64,000 nucleotides of DNA. Origin: Lachnospiraceae bacterium UBA2864 (GTDB taxonomy: Bacteria; Bacillota; Clostridia; Lachnospirales; Lachnospiraceae). Location of the stretch: positions 95,757-159,756 of the forward strand of contig DEFA01000017.1 in assembly GCA_002350525.1 (NCBI GenBank), read 5' to 3'. Below, one piece after another: positions 18,836 through 27,443 of this stretch. A program made the translations under genes and the position numbers. Each line of letters starts with the position of its first letter. Positions within the stretch are counted from its first letter, which is position 1. The notes below the pieces were generated by a model, which had not been told where the DNA came from, ran no database searches, and saw only the letters and a program-made list of their open reading frames with translations.

Positions 18836-20251
18836 ATGAGTAAAGTGATTGGTTTGCATTTTTGGGAAGGAAAGGCGGAAGTCAGCTGGTGCGATGATGA
18901 CTCTATAGTTACCGGAACTATAGAACTTCCCGTGGAGATAAGAAAATTCAGCATCCTTAGAAATGAGCAGGGGTTTAAGAAGGCATTTGAAACAATCACA
19001 AACTTTCTGGCATCCCAGGCAGGAATATATGAGTATGATGTGATTCTGTGTGTTCCGGATTATTTCGGCATGCAGGAACTCACTAATATTTTTAAGATGG
19101 GCCGTGAAGAAAACATAAATATTGTAAAGATTGTTACGGAAACAACGGCTATGGCCATGCATGTTCTTGGAGAATACGGAGTCACCGACAGAGTGATCAC
19201 TGCATTTATATCGGGAAGATGTCTCGGTATGTCGGAGTTTGACCTGAGCCGCGGAGTGGTAGATAAGACAGATACTTATATTGCGGGAATATGGAATAAC
19301 TCTTCACTTCAGCAGACGGAGTTTGCTCACAGTTACAGCAGACGTATGCTTGACAGAACAGATGCCATCTGTGTGTTCTATGCCGGTACCATGAATGACT
19401 GTCTTCAGTTCGATCAGGCCATGAAAGTCTATGCCCAGAGAGAGGAAGATTTTATAAACCGTGAGATAGAGATAAAGATGCTCGACAGCAGCGTCCTCTG
19501 TGAGGGACTGGGATTCTTATGTGGTAAGGAAGAGGGACTTCCTGCATTTCGTGAAGTAAGTTACACGGATATCATTACTCCGTATAAGATGTGCATATCC
19601 GTTAACAGAGAGATGTATCCCGTCTATGATGAAAATGCAAGAATTCCTTATGAGGAAGAGATAGAGCTGAGACGTATTACGGAGCCTAAGAATTCATATA
19701 CGGATTTCCTTCTGTATGAAGAGAAAGAAAGCAAGTATGAAGAAGTCTGCAGATTCCGTATTTCCAAGGAGGATCTGGAGGGTTACTACAATAAGCTTAT
19801 TACGGTAAATGTTGTAGTTGGTGAAGATAAGAGAATGAGTCTCATCCTGCAGGATAAGGATGTTGGAAGAGGTATAGAGATTCCTATACTTGATGCTATA
19901 GGAGGACCTGATATTCCGGATGACGAGGAAGTCAGTATAGATGCATTTATCAAGAAGATACTTCCTATCATCGATAATCTGGAGTATGCCGTGAAGTTTT
20001 CACAGGATAAGAATAACCCATACTATCAGGGATATCTTCAGTCTTACAATAAGGCTGTGGCAATACTGGCTGATAACGGAGTTGAGCAGATATCGGGAGA
20101 AGGAAAGCCGTTTGACTATAACCTTCACAATGCCGTGGCACAGACCACAGATCCGAATCTTCCGGAGAATACCATAAAGACGGTAATGCAGACAGGATAT
20201 ATGTATAAAGGAAAAGTTTTAAGAACAGCATCGGTAGTTGTTGCAAATTAG
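18836..20251 (+). CDS. Condensed Hsp70-like protein fused to a GrpE-like C-terminal domain
   Basis: 471 residues. Residues ~1-235 follow a shrunken Hsp70 nucleotide-binding domain: VILCVPDYFGMQE...IVKIVTETTAMA parallels Hsp70 VITVPAYF...IINEPTAAA, and ICVFYAGTMNDC parallels VVLVGG. The phosphate loops are gone: GLHFWEGKA stands where GIDLGTTNS is expected and FISGRCLGMSEFD where DLGGGTFD is expected. Residues ~243-348 resemble the substrate-binding beta domain. Residues ~370-471 read like the GrpE head and beta-wing: ILPIIDNLEYA, GKPFDYNLHNAV, LPENTIKTVMQTGY, VLRTASVVVAN. It therefore joins a probably ATPase-dead chaperone fold to its own exchange factor. The RBS is weak (ATAGG). It precedes the pseudo-Mre11 and mini-Rad50 genes. 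Function unknown. Confidence 0.72.
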   Translation: MSKVIGLHFWEGKAEVSWCDDDSIVTGTIELPVEIRKFSILRNEQGFKKAFETITNFLASQAGIYEYDVILCVPDYFGMQELTNIFKMGREENINIVKIVTETTAMAMHVLGEYGVTDRVITAFISGRCLGMSEFDLSRGVVDKTDTYIAGIWNNSSLQQTEFAHSYSRRMLDRTDAICVFYAGTMNDCLQFDQAMKVYAQREEDFINREIEIKMLDSSVLCEGLGFLCGKEEGLPAFREVSYTDIITPYKMCISVNREMYPVYDENARIPYEEEIELRRITEPKNSYTDFLLYEEKESKYEEVCRFRISKEDLEGYYNKLITVNVVVGEDKRMSLILQDKDVGRGIEIPILDAIGGPDIPDDEEVSIDAFIKKILPIIDNLEYAVKFSQDKNNPYYQGYLQSYNKAVAILADNGVEQISGEGKPFDYNLHNAVAQTTDPNLPENTIKTVMQTGYMYKGKVLRTASVVVAN

Positions 20252-20266
20252 ATTTTGTGTTATACT
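20238..20266 (+). promoter_or_regulatory. SigA promoter for the Mre11-like/Rad50-like pair
   Basis: TTGTTG, 17-base spacer, TATACT, with an extended -10 TG at 20258-20259. It overlaps the end of the Hsp70-GrpE gene and would start transcription near 20273, about 34 bases before the next ATG. Confidence 0.55.
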
Positions 20267-20306
20267 GTTAAGTCGATTGTAATAACTCAGTAGGAGTACA
20301 CCGTAT

Positions 20307-21368
20307 ATGAAGTTTATTCATACGTCTGACATAAGAATAAATGCAACCCCGGATGCTGAGTATGAGTGGGGTGAGAAGAGAAAAGAAGAGCTTGAAGAAG
20401 CTTTCCTATATCTCATATCCGAATGTAATACCAAGGATATAGACCTGCTTATAATTGCCGGAAATCTTTTTAACGAACCCCCTACGGAGGAAATGCTGCA
20501 GTGGGTTGATGAACAGCTTTTCGGACTTATCAAAGCGAGAACGATTATTCTTCCGGGATATCTGGATTATGCGGAAATCGGTTCGCCTGCGGCAGGTTAT
20601 GTCTTTGAATCAAGGACGGTTATGCTTCCGGGCGGAAAGACCACCAATGCATATCTTAAGGGAATCAATACCTGTGTTACAGGCTACGGATACGACAGAC
20701 CTGTTATACGGGAAGATGTACTCGGAAGAATAGATCCGGGCAGAAAAGATGCGGTAAACATCCTTCTCGGATGCGGTGGTGACAGACATCATATGCCGTT
20801 TAAAAAAGAAGATATAGCAAGAAAAGGCTTTGATTATGTGGCACTTGGCGGACGTACCAAGGCGGCACACATTTTGAAGAACAGACTGGCATATTCCGGT
20901 TGTCCGGAGCCTATCGAACCTGAAGAGCAGGGAAGAAAAGGTTATATAATGGGCGAAGTTACCGATGAGGGAACGAAGATCCAGTGGGTGCCTTCAAACA
21001 AGAGAAGCTATATAGATATAAATATAACTCTTACACCCGAACTTACTGCGGATGCAGTGGTGAAGAAGCTTGAAGAGATGCTTATGAAGCTCGGAAATGA
21101 GAATATCTATACTATCATTTTCAAGGGCTTTTCGGACGACAGCTTTTATCCGAATTTAAACAGGATAAAGGAACGATTTATGATAAGAGAGGTTGAGAAT
21201 CTGACCATTAACTCTCGAGATGAAGCAAAACTTCGCGAGGAGAATGAGGCGAATCTCATAGGCTCTTTTGTTACTGAAGTAAGCGACAGTTATACTATAG
21301 ATGAGAATATAAGGAACAAGGCTATGAGATACGGCCTTGAAGCCCTTATAATGTCCGGAGAGGAATAA
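20307..21368 (+). CDS. SbcD/Mre11/YhaO-like calcineurin-fold protein lacking metal ligands
   Basis: 353 residues. The fold pattern is that of SbcD/YhaO nucleases, but the metal-binding motifs are replaced: HTSDIR for HTSDWH, AGNLFN for AGDLFD, LPGYLD for IPGNHD, LLGCGGD where an active-site His is expected, and ALGGRTKAAH for ALGHIH. Only Asp8 of the canonical ligands remains. It is therefore very unlikely to be a phosphoesterase; a structural partner of the ATPase that follows 2 bases after its stop is the natural reading, as SbcD pairs with SbcC and YhaO with YhaN. RBS TAGGAG. The C-terminal ~120 residues correspond to the capping region. Confidence 0.78.
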   Translation: MKFIHTSDIRINATPDAEYEWGEKRKEELEEAFLYLISECNTKDIDLLIIAGNLFNEPPTEEMLQWVDEQLFGLIKARTIILPGYLDYAEIGSPAAGYVFESRTVMLPGGKTTNAYLKGINTCVTGYGYDRPVIREDVLGRIDPGRKDAVNILLGCGGDRHHMPFKKEDIARKGFDYVALGGRTKAAHILKNRLAYSGCPEPIEPEEQGRKGYIMGEVTDEGTKIQWVPSNKRSYIDINITLTPELTADAVVKKLEEMLMKLGNENIYTIIFKGFSDDSFYPNLNRIKERFMIREVENLTINSRDEAKLREENEANLIGSFVTEVSDSYTIDENIRNKAMRYGLEALIMSGEE

Positions 21369-21370
21369 GA

Positions 21371-23086
21371 ATGTACCTTACAAAACTCCTGATGAAGGAT
21401 TTTGGAAAATTTCATAACAAAGAGGTAGATCTTAAACCGGGTATAAATATAATCTGCGGAAATCAGGACTCGGGTAAGTCAACGATCAGGGATTTCCTTA
21501 TAGCTATGATCTACGGAGTGGATCGTAAGGAAGGTATAAGCCGTGTCCGTTCGGATTACGAGAGGAGAAAACCCGAAGGCAGAAGCAGTTATTCGGGAGC
21601 GGCCTATATCAAGAAAGAAGGAACCAATTATCTTGTGGAGAGATCCTTCCTCGCAGGAGCAAAGAGCACCTCGGTACTCGATGTCAATTCGGGAAGAGAG
21701 GTCCGGCTTGAAAGACCTGATACACTTGTAGGAACGCTGGTCGATACGGGAAGAAATACCTATAAAGATACAAAGGTTCTTACGGCGGAAGGTTCCGAAG
21801 AAAGCTCAGCAAGGGCTGCCGCAGGATTAAAGAGATATCTCAGTAATATTATTCTTACGGGCAGTGCATCCATCGATAAGAAAAAAGCGGTTGAACATCT
21901 TCAGAAGGAGAAACAGCAACATCTTCCGAAACCACTTATCAGAAGACTGGATGAGCTTACAGAGAAGATCGAAGAATATGATGATGTAGATGATAAGATA
22001 GCCGAGATTGATGCCGAGATGAAGAAACTCGATGAAGAGTTTGTTATCGAAGCCGAGAAACGTAAGAGAGTTGCCAGAAGGCTGGTTGAGAACGAAGACG
22101 GTTCGGTTACATATCAGAATGATGAGAATGTCGATGACAAGATCAAGAAACTAACGGAGCTCAGAGAAGGCTACAGTCCTATAGACGGTGGTCCGGAGGC
22201 GGCTTCCGAGAAGCTCACGGATAAAGTACCGGTCATACTTCTGACGGGATTGTTTGTTATATTACTTATAGCGGCTGTTGTGCATTTTCTTCCGTTTGAT
22301 GTACTTGTTAGAAGACTTTTCGTTATAATAACCGCGGGATATGTAATATTTACTACAGTGGATGGTCTCAGGATCAAAGGATATTTTGATTCGGATGATG
22401 ATATAGTGACTCCGAATGATGAGGAGTTTAAGAAGGTTCTCGAAGAACTTAAAGATGAGAACGAGAAGAAAGAAGAACTTGAGTTTGATATGACCTTTGC
22501 CAAAGAGTATCAGGAAAAGAAAGATGCTTTAAAGGAAAAAGAGTCTGTTCAGCTTGAGAGAAGAAACAAGAGAGCAAGGCTAAAAGCAGAGTTCAATTCG
22601 GTATTTAAAAAGAAGAGTGAACTTGAAGATGAGATTAAAGCAATCGATTTTGCCATAGCCAAGATCAATCAGATTTCCGAAGAATATAAGAAGGTTGCAT
22701 ATTCGGATTTTCTGGTACATGTTTCGGAAATGATACCGGGACTTACCGGCGGTAAGTATACGGATATAGATTTTGATGAGGCGGGTAATATAGTTGTTCG
22801 CGAAGGCTATAATGAGGTCATGCTCGATACTCTTCCGAGAAGAGATATTGACAGAATCACACTTGCGGTCAAGCTTGCGGCAGCCAAGTACCTTGCGGCG
22901 GAGGCATTACCTCTCGTTATAGACGGAACAGGAGAACTCAGAGCAGAGGAGCCGAGGAAGGCACTTATCAATTATCTTATAAGGATGAATGAGGAGCAGA
23001 TAATCATTCTGACTGATGACAGAAAACTTGCAGGCGCCTTTACCGCTATGGGAGTACAGGCAAACATAATAGATCTGCAGGGGTAG
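21371..23086 (+). CDS. Short membrane-anchored SbcC/Rad50/YhaN-like ABC ATPase
   Basis: 571 residues. The N-terminus MYLTKLLMKDFGKF...GINIICG with Walker A GNQDSGKST (30-38) is typical of RecF/SbcC/YhaN proteins. Charged coiled coils flank a pair of hydrophobic segments at about residues 286-332, placing the hinge in the membrane. The C-terminal half has degenerate motifs: LPRRDIDRITLAVKLA where the LSxGxxxQ signature is expected, and LPLVIDGTGELRAEE where Walker B would read LDDxxxxxD. The Walker A motif looks intact, so ATP binding is likely and hydrolysis doubtful. It is translationally coupled to the pseudo-nuclease upstream and much shorter than SbcC or YhaN (~950-1,050 residues). Confidence 0.78.
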   Translation: MYLTKLLMKDFGKFHNKEVDLKPGINIICGNQDSGKSTIRDFLIAMIYGVDRKEGISRVRSDYERRKPEGRSSYSGAAYIKKEGTNYLVERSFLAGAKSTSVLDVNSGREVRLERPDTLVGTLVDTGRNTYKDTKVLTAEGSEESSARAAAGLKRYLSNIILTGSASIDKKKAVEHLQKEKQQHLPKPLIRRLDELTEKIEEYDDVDDKIAEIDAEMKKLDEEFVIEAEKRKRVARRLVENEDGSVTYQNDENVDDKIKKLTELREGYSPIDGGPEAASEKLTDKVPVILLTGLFVILLIAAVVHFLPFDVLVRRLFVIITAGYVIFTTVDGLRIKGYFDSDDDIVTPNDEEFKKVLEELKDENEKKEELEFDMTFAKEYQEKKDALKEKESVQLERRNKRARLKAEFNSVFKKKSELEDEIKAIDFAIAKINQISEEYKKVAYSDFLVHVSEMIPGLTGGKYTDIDFDEAGNIVVREGYNEVMLDTLPRRDIDRITLAVKLAAAKYLAAEALPLVIDGTGELRAEEPRKALINYLIRMNEEQIIILTDDRKLAGAFTAMGVQANIIDLQG

Positions 23087-23102
23087 TATATTTTGGAGAA
23101 TC

Positions 23103-23135
23103 AAAGGGGGAAGGTCTTTACGGACCTCCCCCTTT
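23103..23135 (+). terminator. Hairpin terminator after the Rad50-like gene
   Basis: AAAGGGGGAAGGTC and GGACCTCCCCCTTT form a stable stem with a short loop. The U-run is only the TTT at the stem end, so termination may be partial, with read-through into the amidohydrolase. Confidence 0.6.
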
Positions 23136-23160
23136 ATGTGTCAAAAAACAGGAGATAACC

Positions 23161-24009
23161 ATGGTAATCGATTTTCATACACATACATTTCCGGACAGGA
23201 TAGCCGAAAGTGCGGTGGCATCGCTCCAGGAAAACTCGGATACCCGGGGATATATCGGCGGCACCAATGCAGATCTTATAGATTCGATGAAGAGAAGCGG
23301 TATAGACTATTCCGTGATCCTTCCGGTGGTAACAAATCCGGGAAAGGCTTCACATATCAATCAGACGGCAGCTGAGATAAATAAAACCACCGATGAAACA
23401 GGTCTTATATCCTTCGGAGGTATACATCCCGATGTGGAGGATTATAAGGCTATTCTTGATGAATGTGCGTCTCTAGGGCTTAAGGGCATAAAACTTCATC
23501 CGGATTATTACGGAGTGGACTTCAATGATATAAGGATAAAGAGAATAGTGAGTTATGCCACTGAGCTGGGTCTCATAGTTCTCACCCATGCCGGAATGGA
23601 TATAGGCCTTTATCCGCCGATAAGATGTACCATCGACCACATACTTGAAGTTATAAGAGATGTTGCACCTGATAAGCTGGTTCTGGCACATATGGGCGGC
23701 TGGATGAACTGGTATGAGGTGACGGACAGACTTGCCGGGGAAAATGTATGGCTGGATACGGCTTTCTGTCTCGGGGGTATCAACTGGAGAGATAAGGACG
23801 ATCATAAGCCGTACCATATGATGACGGATGAGCAGTTTATACAGATGGTCGGAGCTTTCGGATCGGACAGGATCCTTTTCGCAACAGACAGTCCATGGGC
23901 AGATCAAAAGGATTATGTCGAGAGAATCAGGAGCATGTCCATTTCTGAATCCGATAAAGATAAAATTCTCTATCAGAATGCAAAAAAACTGCTGAACTTT
24001 CTTGCTTAG
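23161..24009 (+). CDS. Amidohydrolase family 2 metal-dependent hydrolase
   Basis: 282 residues. It is a TIM-barrel amidohydrolase starting with the metal motif DFHTHTF (His-x-His), with further ligands expected in GIKLHPDYYG, VLTHAGMD, LAHMGGW and the late Asp in FATDSPW. This is the amidohydrolase-2 pattern of decarboxylases and lactonases; the actual substrate is not readable from the sequence. RBS CAGGAG. It is followed by the suf operon, whose promoter overlaps its stop codon. No close functional link to either neighbour is evident. Confidence 0.8.
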   Translation: MVIDFHTHTFPDRIAESAVASLQENSDTRGYIGGTNADLIDSMKRSGIDYSVILPVVTNPGKASHINQTAAEINKTTDETGLISFGGIHPDVEDYKAILDECASLGLKGIKLHPDYYGVDFNDIRIKRIVSYATELGLIVLTHAGMDIGLYPPIRCTIDHILEVIRDVAPDKLVLAHMGGWMNWYEVTDRLAGENVWLDTAFCLGGINWRDKDDHKPYHMMTDEQFIQMVGAFGSDRILFATDSPWADQKDYVERIRSMSISESDKDKILYQNAKKLLNFLA

Positions 24010-24030
24010 AGGTAAGAAATACATTATACT
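24002..24030 (+). promoter_or_regulatory. Probable suf operon promoter
   Basis: TTGCTT, 17-base spacer, TATACT, overlapping the stop codon of the amidohydrolase. Transcription would start near 24037, leaving a leader of about 80 bases. The same TTGCTT-17 form occurs at 45459 and 58431. Confidence 0.5.
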
Positions 24031-24116
24031 GAATAAGTTAGACCGTAATTGTTCGGCTCATGCCGGATATTAACATATATATAATTCAACATGTTTTATA
24101 AATGGAGGTAGAAGCA

Positions 24117-24845
24117 ATGCTTCAGATAAACAATTTAAAGGTTAAGGTTGCCGATAAGGAAATCCTTCACGGAGTAAACCTTACTGTAAATAAGGGAGAG
24201 ACACATGTCATCATGGGACCTAATGGCGCCGGTAAGTCTACTCTCGGATATGCCATAATGGGTAATCCTAAGTATGAGATTACCGAAGGAAGTATTCTCT
24301 TCAAGGATAAGGATATCACCGAAGAAGAGACTCATGAAAGAGCAAAGGACGGAATATTCCTCTCTTTCCAGAATCCTATTGAGGTTCCGGGAATCTCTCT
24401 TTCGAATTTCATCAGAAATGCAATCGATACAAAGACGGGAACAAGAGTTCGTCTTTGGGATTTCCGTAAGTCTCTCGAGAAGCAGATGGAACTTCTCAAT
24501 ATGGATAAGTCTTATGCTGACAGAGACCTTAATGTAGGTTTCTCAGGCGGTGAGAAGAAGAAGGCCGAGATCCTTCAGATGCTTATGATGAAGCCGGATC
24601 TTGCCATTCTTGACGAGACTGATTCGGGACTTGATGTTGATGCGGTCAGAACGGTTTCCGACGGTGTAAAGGCATTTCACGATAACGGTGACGGCGCTCT
24701 CATCATAATAACTCACAGCACAAGAATTCTTGAAGCTCTTAAGGTAGACTATACACATATTCTTGTTGACGGAAAGATTGTTAAGACAGGAGATGCTTCT
24801 CTTGTTGATGAGATCAACTCACGCGGATTTGAGGATTACGTTTAA
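24117..24845 (+). CDS. sufC: Fe-S cluster assembly ATPase SufC
   Basis: 242 residues from MLQINNLKV. An upstream in-frame ATG at 24102 lies within the ribosome binding site (GGAGGTAG), so 24117 is the start. It is a soluble ABC-type ATPase that drives the SufBC2D scaffold: Walker A GPNGAGKST, signature FSGGEKKK, Walker B LAILDETDSG, switch His in ITHS. First gene of sufCBDSU. Confidence 0.97.
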   Translation: MLQINNLKVKVADKEILHGVNLTVNKGETHVIMGPNGAGKSTLGYAIMGNPKYEITEGSILFKDKDITEEETHERAKDGIFLSFQNPIEVPGISLSNFIRNAIDTKTGTRVRLWDFRKSLEKQMELLNMDKSYADRDLNVGFSGGEKKKAEILQMLMMKPDLAILDETDSGLDVDAVRTVSDGVKAFHDNGDGALIIITHSTRILEALKVDYTHILVDGKIVKTGDASLVDEINSRGFEDYV

Positions 24846-24880
24846 GATATATTTACCACATTTAAAAAGGAAAAGTTAAA

Positions 24881-26296
24881 ATGGCTGAAAAAGAAAAAAC
24901 TTATGTAGAGGATGTGGACAGAAGCCTGTATGATTTCAGGAATGTAGACGAAGATGTTTTCAAGGTTGCAGAAGGACTCACTCCCGAGATCGTAGCTGAG
25001 ATCTCAAAGGAGAAGAACGATCCTCAGTGGATGGCAGACTTCCGTCAGGAATCCTTAAAGATATATAACAATATGGAAATGTCCGTATGGGGACCTCCTA
25101 TCGATGGACTCCATATGGATAATATAGTCACATACATTAAGCCGAAGGATAATAAGATGAGTGCCGATTGGGATGAGGTTCCGGAAGATATCAAAGATAC
25201 TTTCGAAAGACTCGGTATACCTCAGGCTGAGAGAGAGTCTCTTGCCGGAGTAGGTGCGCAGTACGATTCGGAGCTCGTGTATCACAATGTCCGCGAAGAA
25301 GTAGCCGCTATGGGCGTTATATATACAGACCTTGAGTCGGCTATGCACGGCGAATACGGCGACATGATAAAAGAGCATTTTATGAAGCTCATCACTCCGC
25401 AGGATCATAAGTTTGCGGCTCTTCACGGAGCGGTATGGTCAGGCGGCTCTTTCGTGTATGTTCCGAAGGGAGTTACTGTTGAGATTCCTCTTCAGTCATA
25501 CTTCAGATTAAATGCACCGGGTGCAGGTCAGTTCGAACATACGCTTATAATCGTTGATGAAGGCGCAGATCTGCATTTCATAGAAGGATGTTCGGCACCT
25601 AAATATAATGTTGCAAACCTTCATGCAGGTGCGGTTGAGCTTTTCGTAGGAAAGAATGCAAAGCTCAGATATTCGACTATCGAAAACTGGTCCAAGAATA
25701 TGTATAACCTGAATACCAAGAGAGCTACCGTTGAAGAAGGCGGAAAGATGGAGTGGGTTTCAGGATCTTTCGGTTCACATACCTCATATCTCTATCCGAT
25801 GACAATCCTTAAGGGAGATGATTCTAAGGTAGAGTTTACGGGTATAACATTTGCCGGAGAGGGACAGGACCTCGATACGGGTATGAAGGTAGTTCATACC
25901 GGAAAGCGTACGGTATCTACAGTCAATACCAAGTCCATATCAAAGAGCGGCGGTATCAGCACATTCAGAAGTGCGGTAGTTATCGGACCTGAGGCGAAGG
26001 GCGCCAAATCTGCGGTAGACTGTTCATCACTCATGCTTGATGATATATCAAGATCGGATACAGTTCCCGCAATGGATGTAAGATGTGATGACGTTGATAT
26101 CGGACACGAAGCAAAGATAGGACGTATCTCGGATGAGGCAATATTCTATCTCATGAGCCGCGGTATCTCGGAAGAAGATGCACGTGCCATGATAGTAAGC
26201 GGTTTTGCGGATAATGTATCCAAGGAGCTTCCGCTTGAATATGCAGTCGAGATGAATAACCTGATCCGCCTCGAGATGAAAGGCTCGATAGGATAG
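24881..26296 (+). CDS. sufB: Fe-S cluster scaffold protein SufB
   Basis: 471 residues, the usual length. It forms the scaffold with SufC and SufD on which clusters are built. The family core with GAQYDSELVYHNV and the C-terminal AKIGRISDEAIFYLMSRGI are clear. RBS AAAAGGAAA, 35 bases after sufC. Confidence 0.97.
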   Translation: MAEKEKTYVEDVDRSLYDFRNVDEDVFKVAEGLTPEIVAEISKEKNDPQWMADFRQESLKIYNNMEMSVWGPPIDGLHMDNIVTYIKPKDNKMSADWDEVPEDIKDTFERLGIPQAERESLAGVGAQYDSELVYHNVREEVAAMGVIYTDLESAMHGEYGDMIKEHFMKLITPQDHKFAALHGAVWSGGSFVYVPKGVTVEIPLQSYFRLNAPGAGQFEHTLIIVDEGADLHFIEGCSAPKYNVANLHAGAVELFVGKNAKLRYSTIENWSKNMYNLNTKRATVEEGGKMEWVSGSFGSHTSYLYPMTILKGDDSKVEFTGITFAGEGQDLDTGMKVVHTGKRTVSTVNTKSISKSGGISTFRSAVVIGPEAKGAKSAVDCSSLMLDDISRSDTVPAMDVRCDDVDIGHEAKIGRISDEAIFYLMSRGISEEDARAMIVSGFADNVSKELPLEYAVEMNNLIRLEMKGSIG

Positions 26297-26340
26297 TTTG
26301 TACCGGATGTTCTCTAGACATACTGAAAGGATCAAAAACA

Positions 26341-27387
26341 TTGAAGAATATAACGATAAATAAGCTGCCGGTTCCAACGTGGACCTGGCTTAAGGTTAAT
26401 GATAAAAGTGTAGCGGTTCCGGATACCGTATCCAAAGCGGAAGCCGAGATAGAAGATATGCCTGCCGAAGTTAAGGTAGGAAAGGTTGATTTTACTTCTA
26501 TCTGTCTCGGAGATGTTGAACTCGGAGCCGGAGAGGATTTCAGACGATTTTCTCATTCTGCGAAAACCGGAGGAGTGTCTTTCACGGTTGCAGCCGGAGA
26601 AAAAGTCGAAGCTCCTGTAAGAATGATATATGATTATAATAACATGACGGATGAAGGAAAGCTTTCACGTACATCCGTTGTTCTGGGTGAGGACTCTGAA
26701 CTTACCATGGTCATGATATTTAAAGGAAAGACCTCCTTTGCGGCAAATGATATAAGGATCAAGGCTGCAAAAACGGCAAAGCTTACGCTCGTTGAAGTAT
26801 TTCAGCTGGATGAAGGTTCTAACTTTATAGACAGCATCGGCGGAAGATATATGGATCAGGGCGGTCTGAAGCTCATCCAGGTCAATAACGGCAAGGGAAA
26901 TGTATGTCTCAGCTGTGCGGCCGATCTGGACGGATATAAGAGTAATCTGAATATCGAAACGGGTTATCTTGTGACAGGTAACGATAAGATGGATATAAAT
27001 TACGTAGCAAGACACAGAGGTGTTCTTACGGATACAAAGATAAATGTCAGCGGAGTTCTTCGCGACCATGCCGATAAGACCTTCCGCGGAACGATTGATT
27101 TCATAAAGGGATGTAAAGAGGCAACCGGTGACGAGAGAGAAGATGTACTTCTTATGAATGAGGGAGTGCATAACAACACCGTTCCGCTTATTCTATGTGC
27201 GGAGGAAGACGTTGAAGGTGCTCACGGTGCTTCCATCGGAAAGATATCGGAAGATATTCTCCTCTACATGCAGTCAAGAGGTATTCCTGAGGAAGAGATA
27301 ACAGAGCTTATGGCAAAGTCCCGTATAGCGGCTGTGGCAGGAAGAATCCCTGATGAAAAGACACGCGAGATGCTTATCGGAGAGTAA
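26341..27387 (+). CDS. sufD: Fe-S cluster assembly protein SufD
   Basis: 348 residues, starting at TTG with GAAAGGA 9 bases upstream. The SufB/SufD superfamily beta-helix is recognisable, ending in GASIGKISEDILLYMQSRGIPEEE, the same C-terminal signature as SufB. It partners with SufB and SufC. It is shorter than SufD of Enterobacteria (~420) because the N-terminal helical region is reduced, as is usual in Clostridia. Confidence 0.93.
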   Translation: MKNITINKLPVPTWTWLKVNDKSVAVPDTVSKAEAEIEDMPAEVKVGKVDFTSICLGDVELGAGEDFRRFSHSAKTGGVSFTVAAGEKVEAPVRMIYDYNNMTDEGKLSRTSVVLGEDSELTMVMIFKGKTSFAANDIRIKAAKTAKLTLVEVFQLDEGSNFIDSIGGRYMDQGGLKLIQVNNGKGNVCLSCAADLDGYKSNLNIETGYLVTGNDKMDINYVARHRGVLTDTKINVSGVLRDHADKTFRGTIDFIKGCKEATGDEREDVLLMNEGVHNNTVPLILCAEEDVEGAHGASIGKISEDILLYMQSRGIPEEEITELMAKSRIAAVAGRIPDEKTREMLIGE

Positions 27388-27443
27388 TCGGTATTCAAAA
27401 GGCAGTTTAAATCATTTAGTTTTATCAGCAGTAAGGAAAAAAT

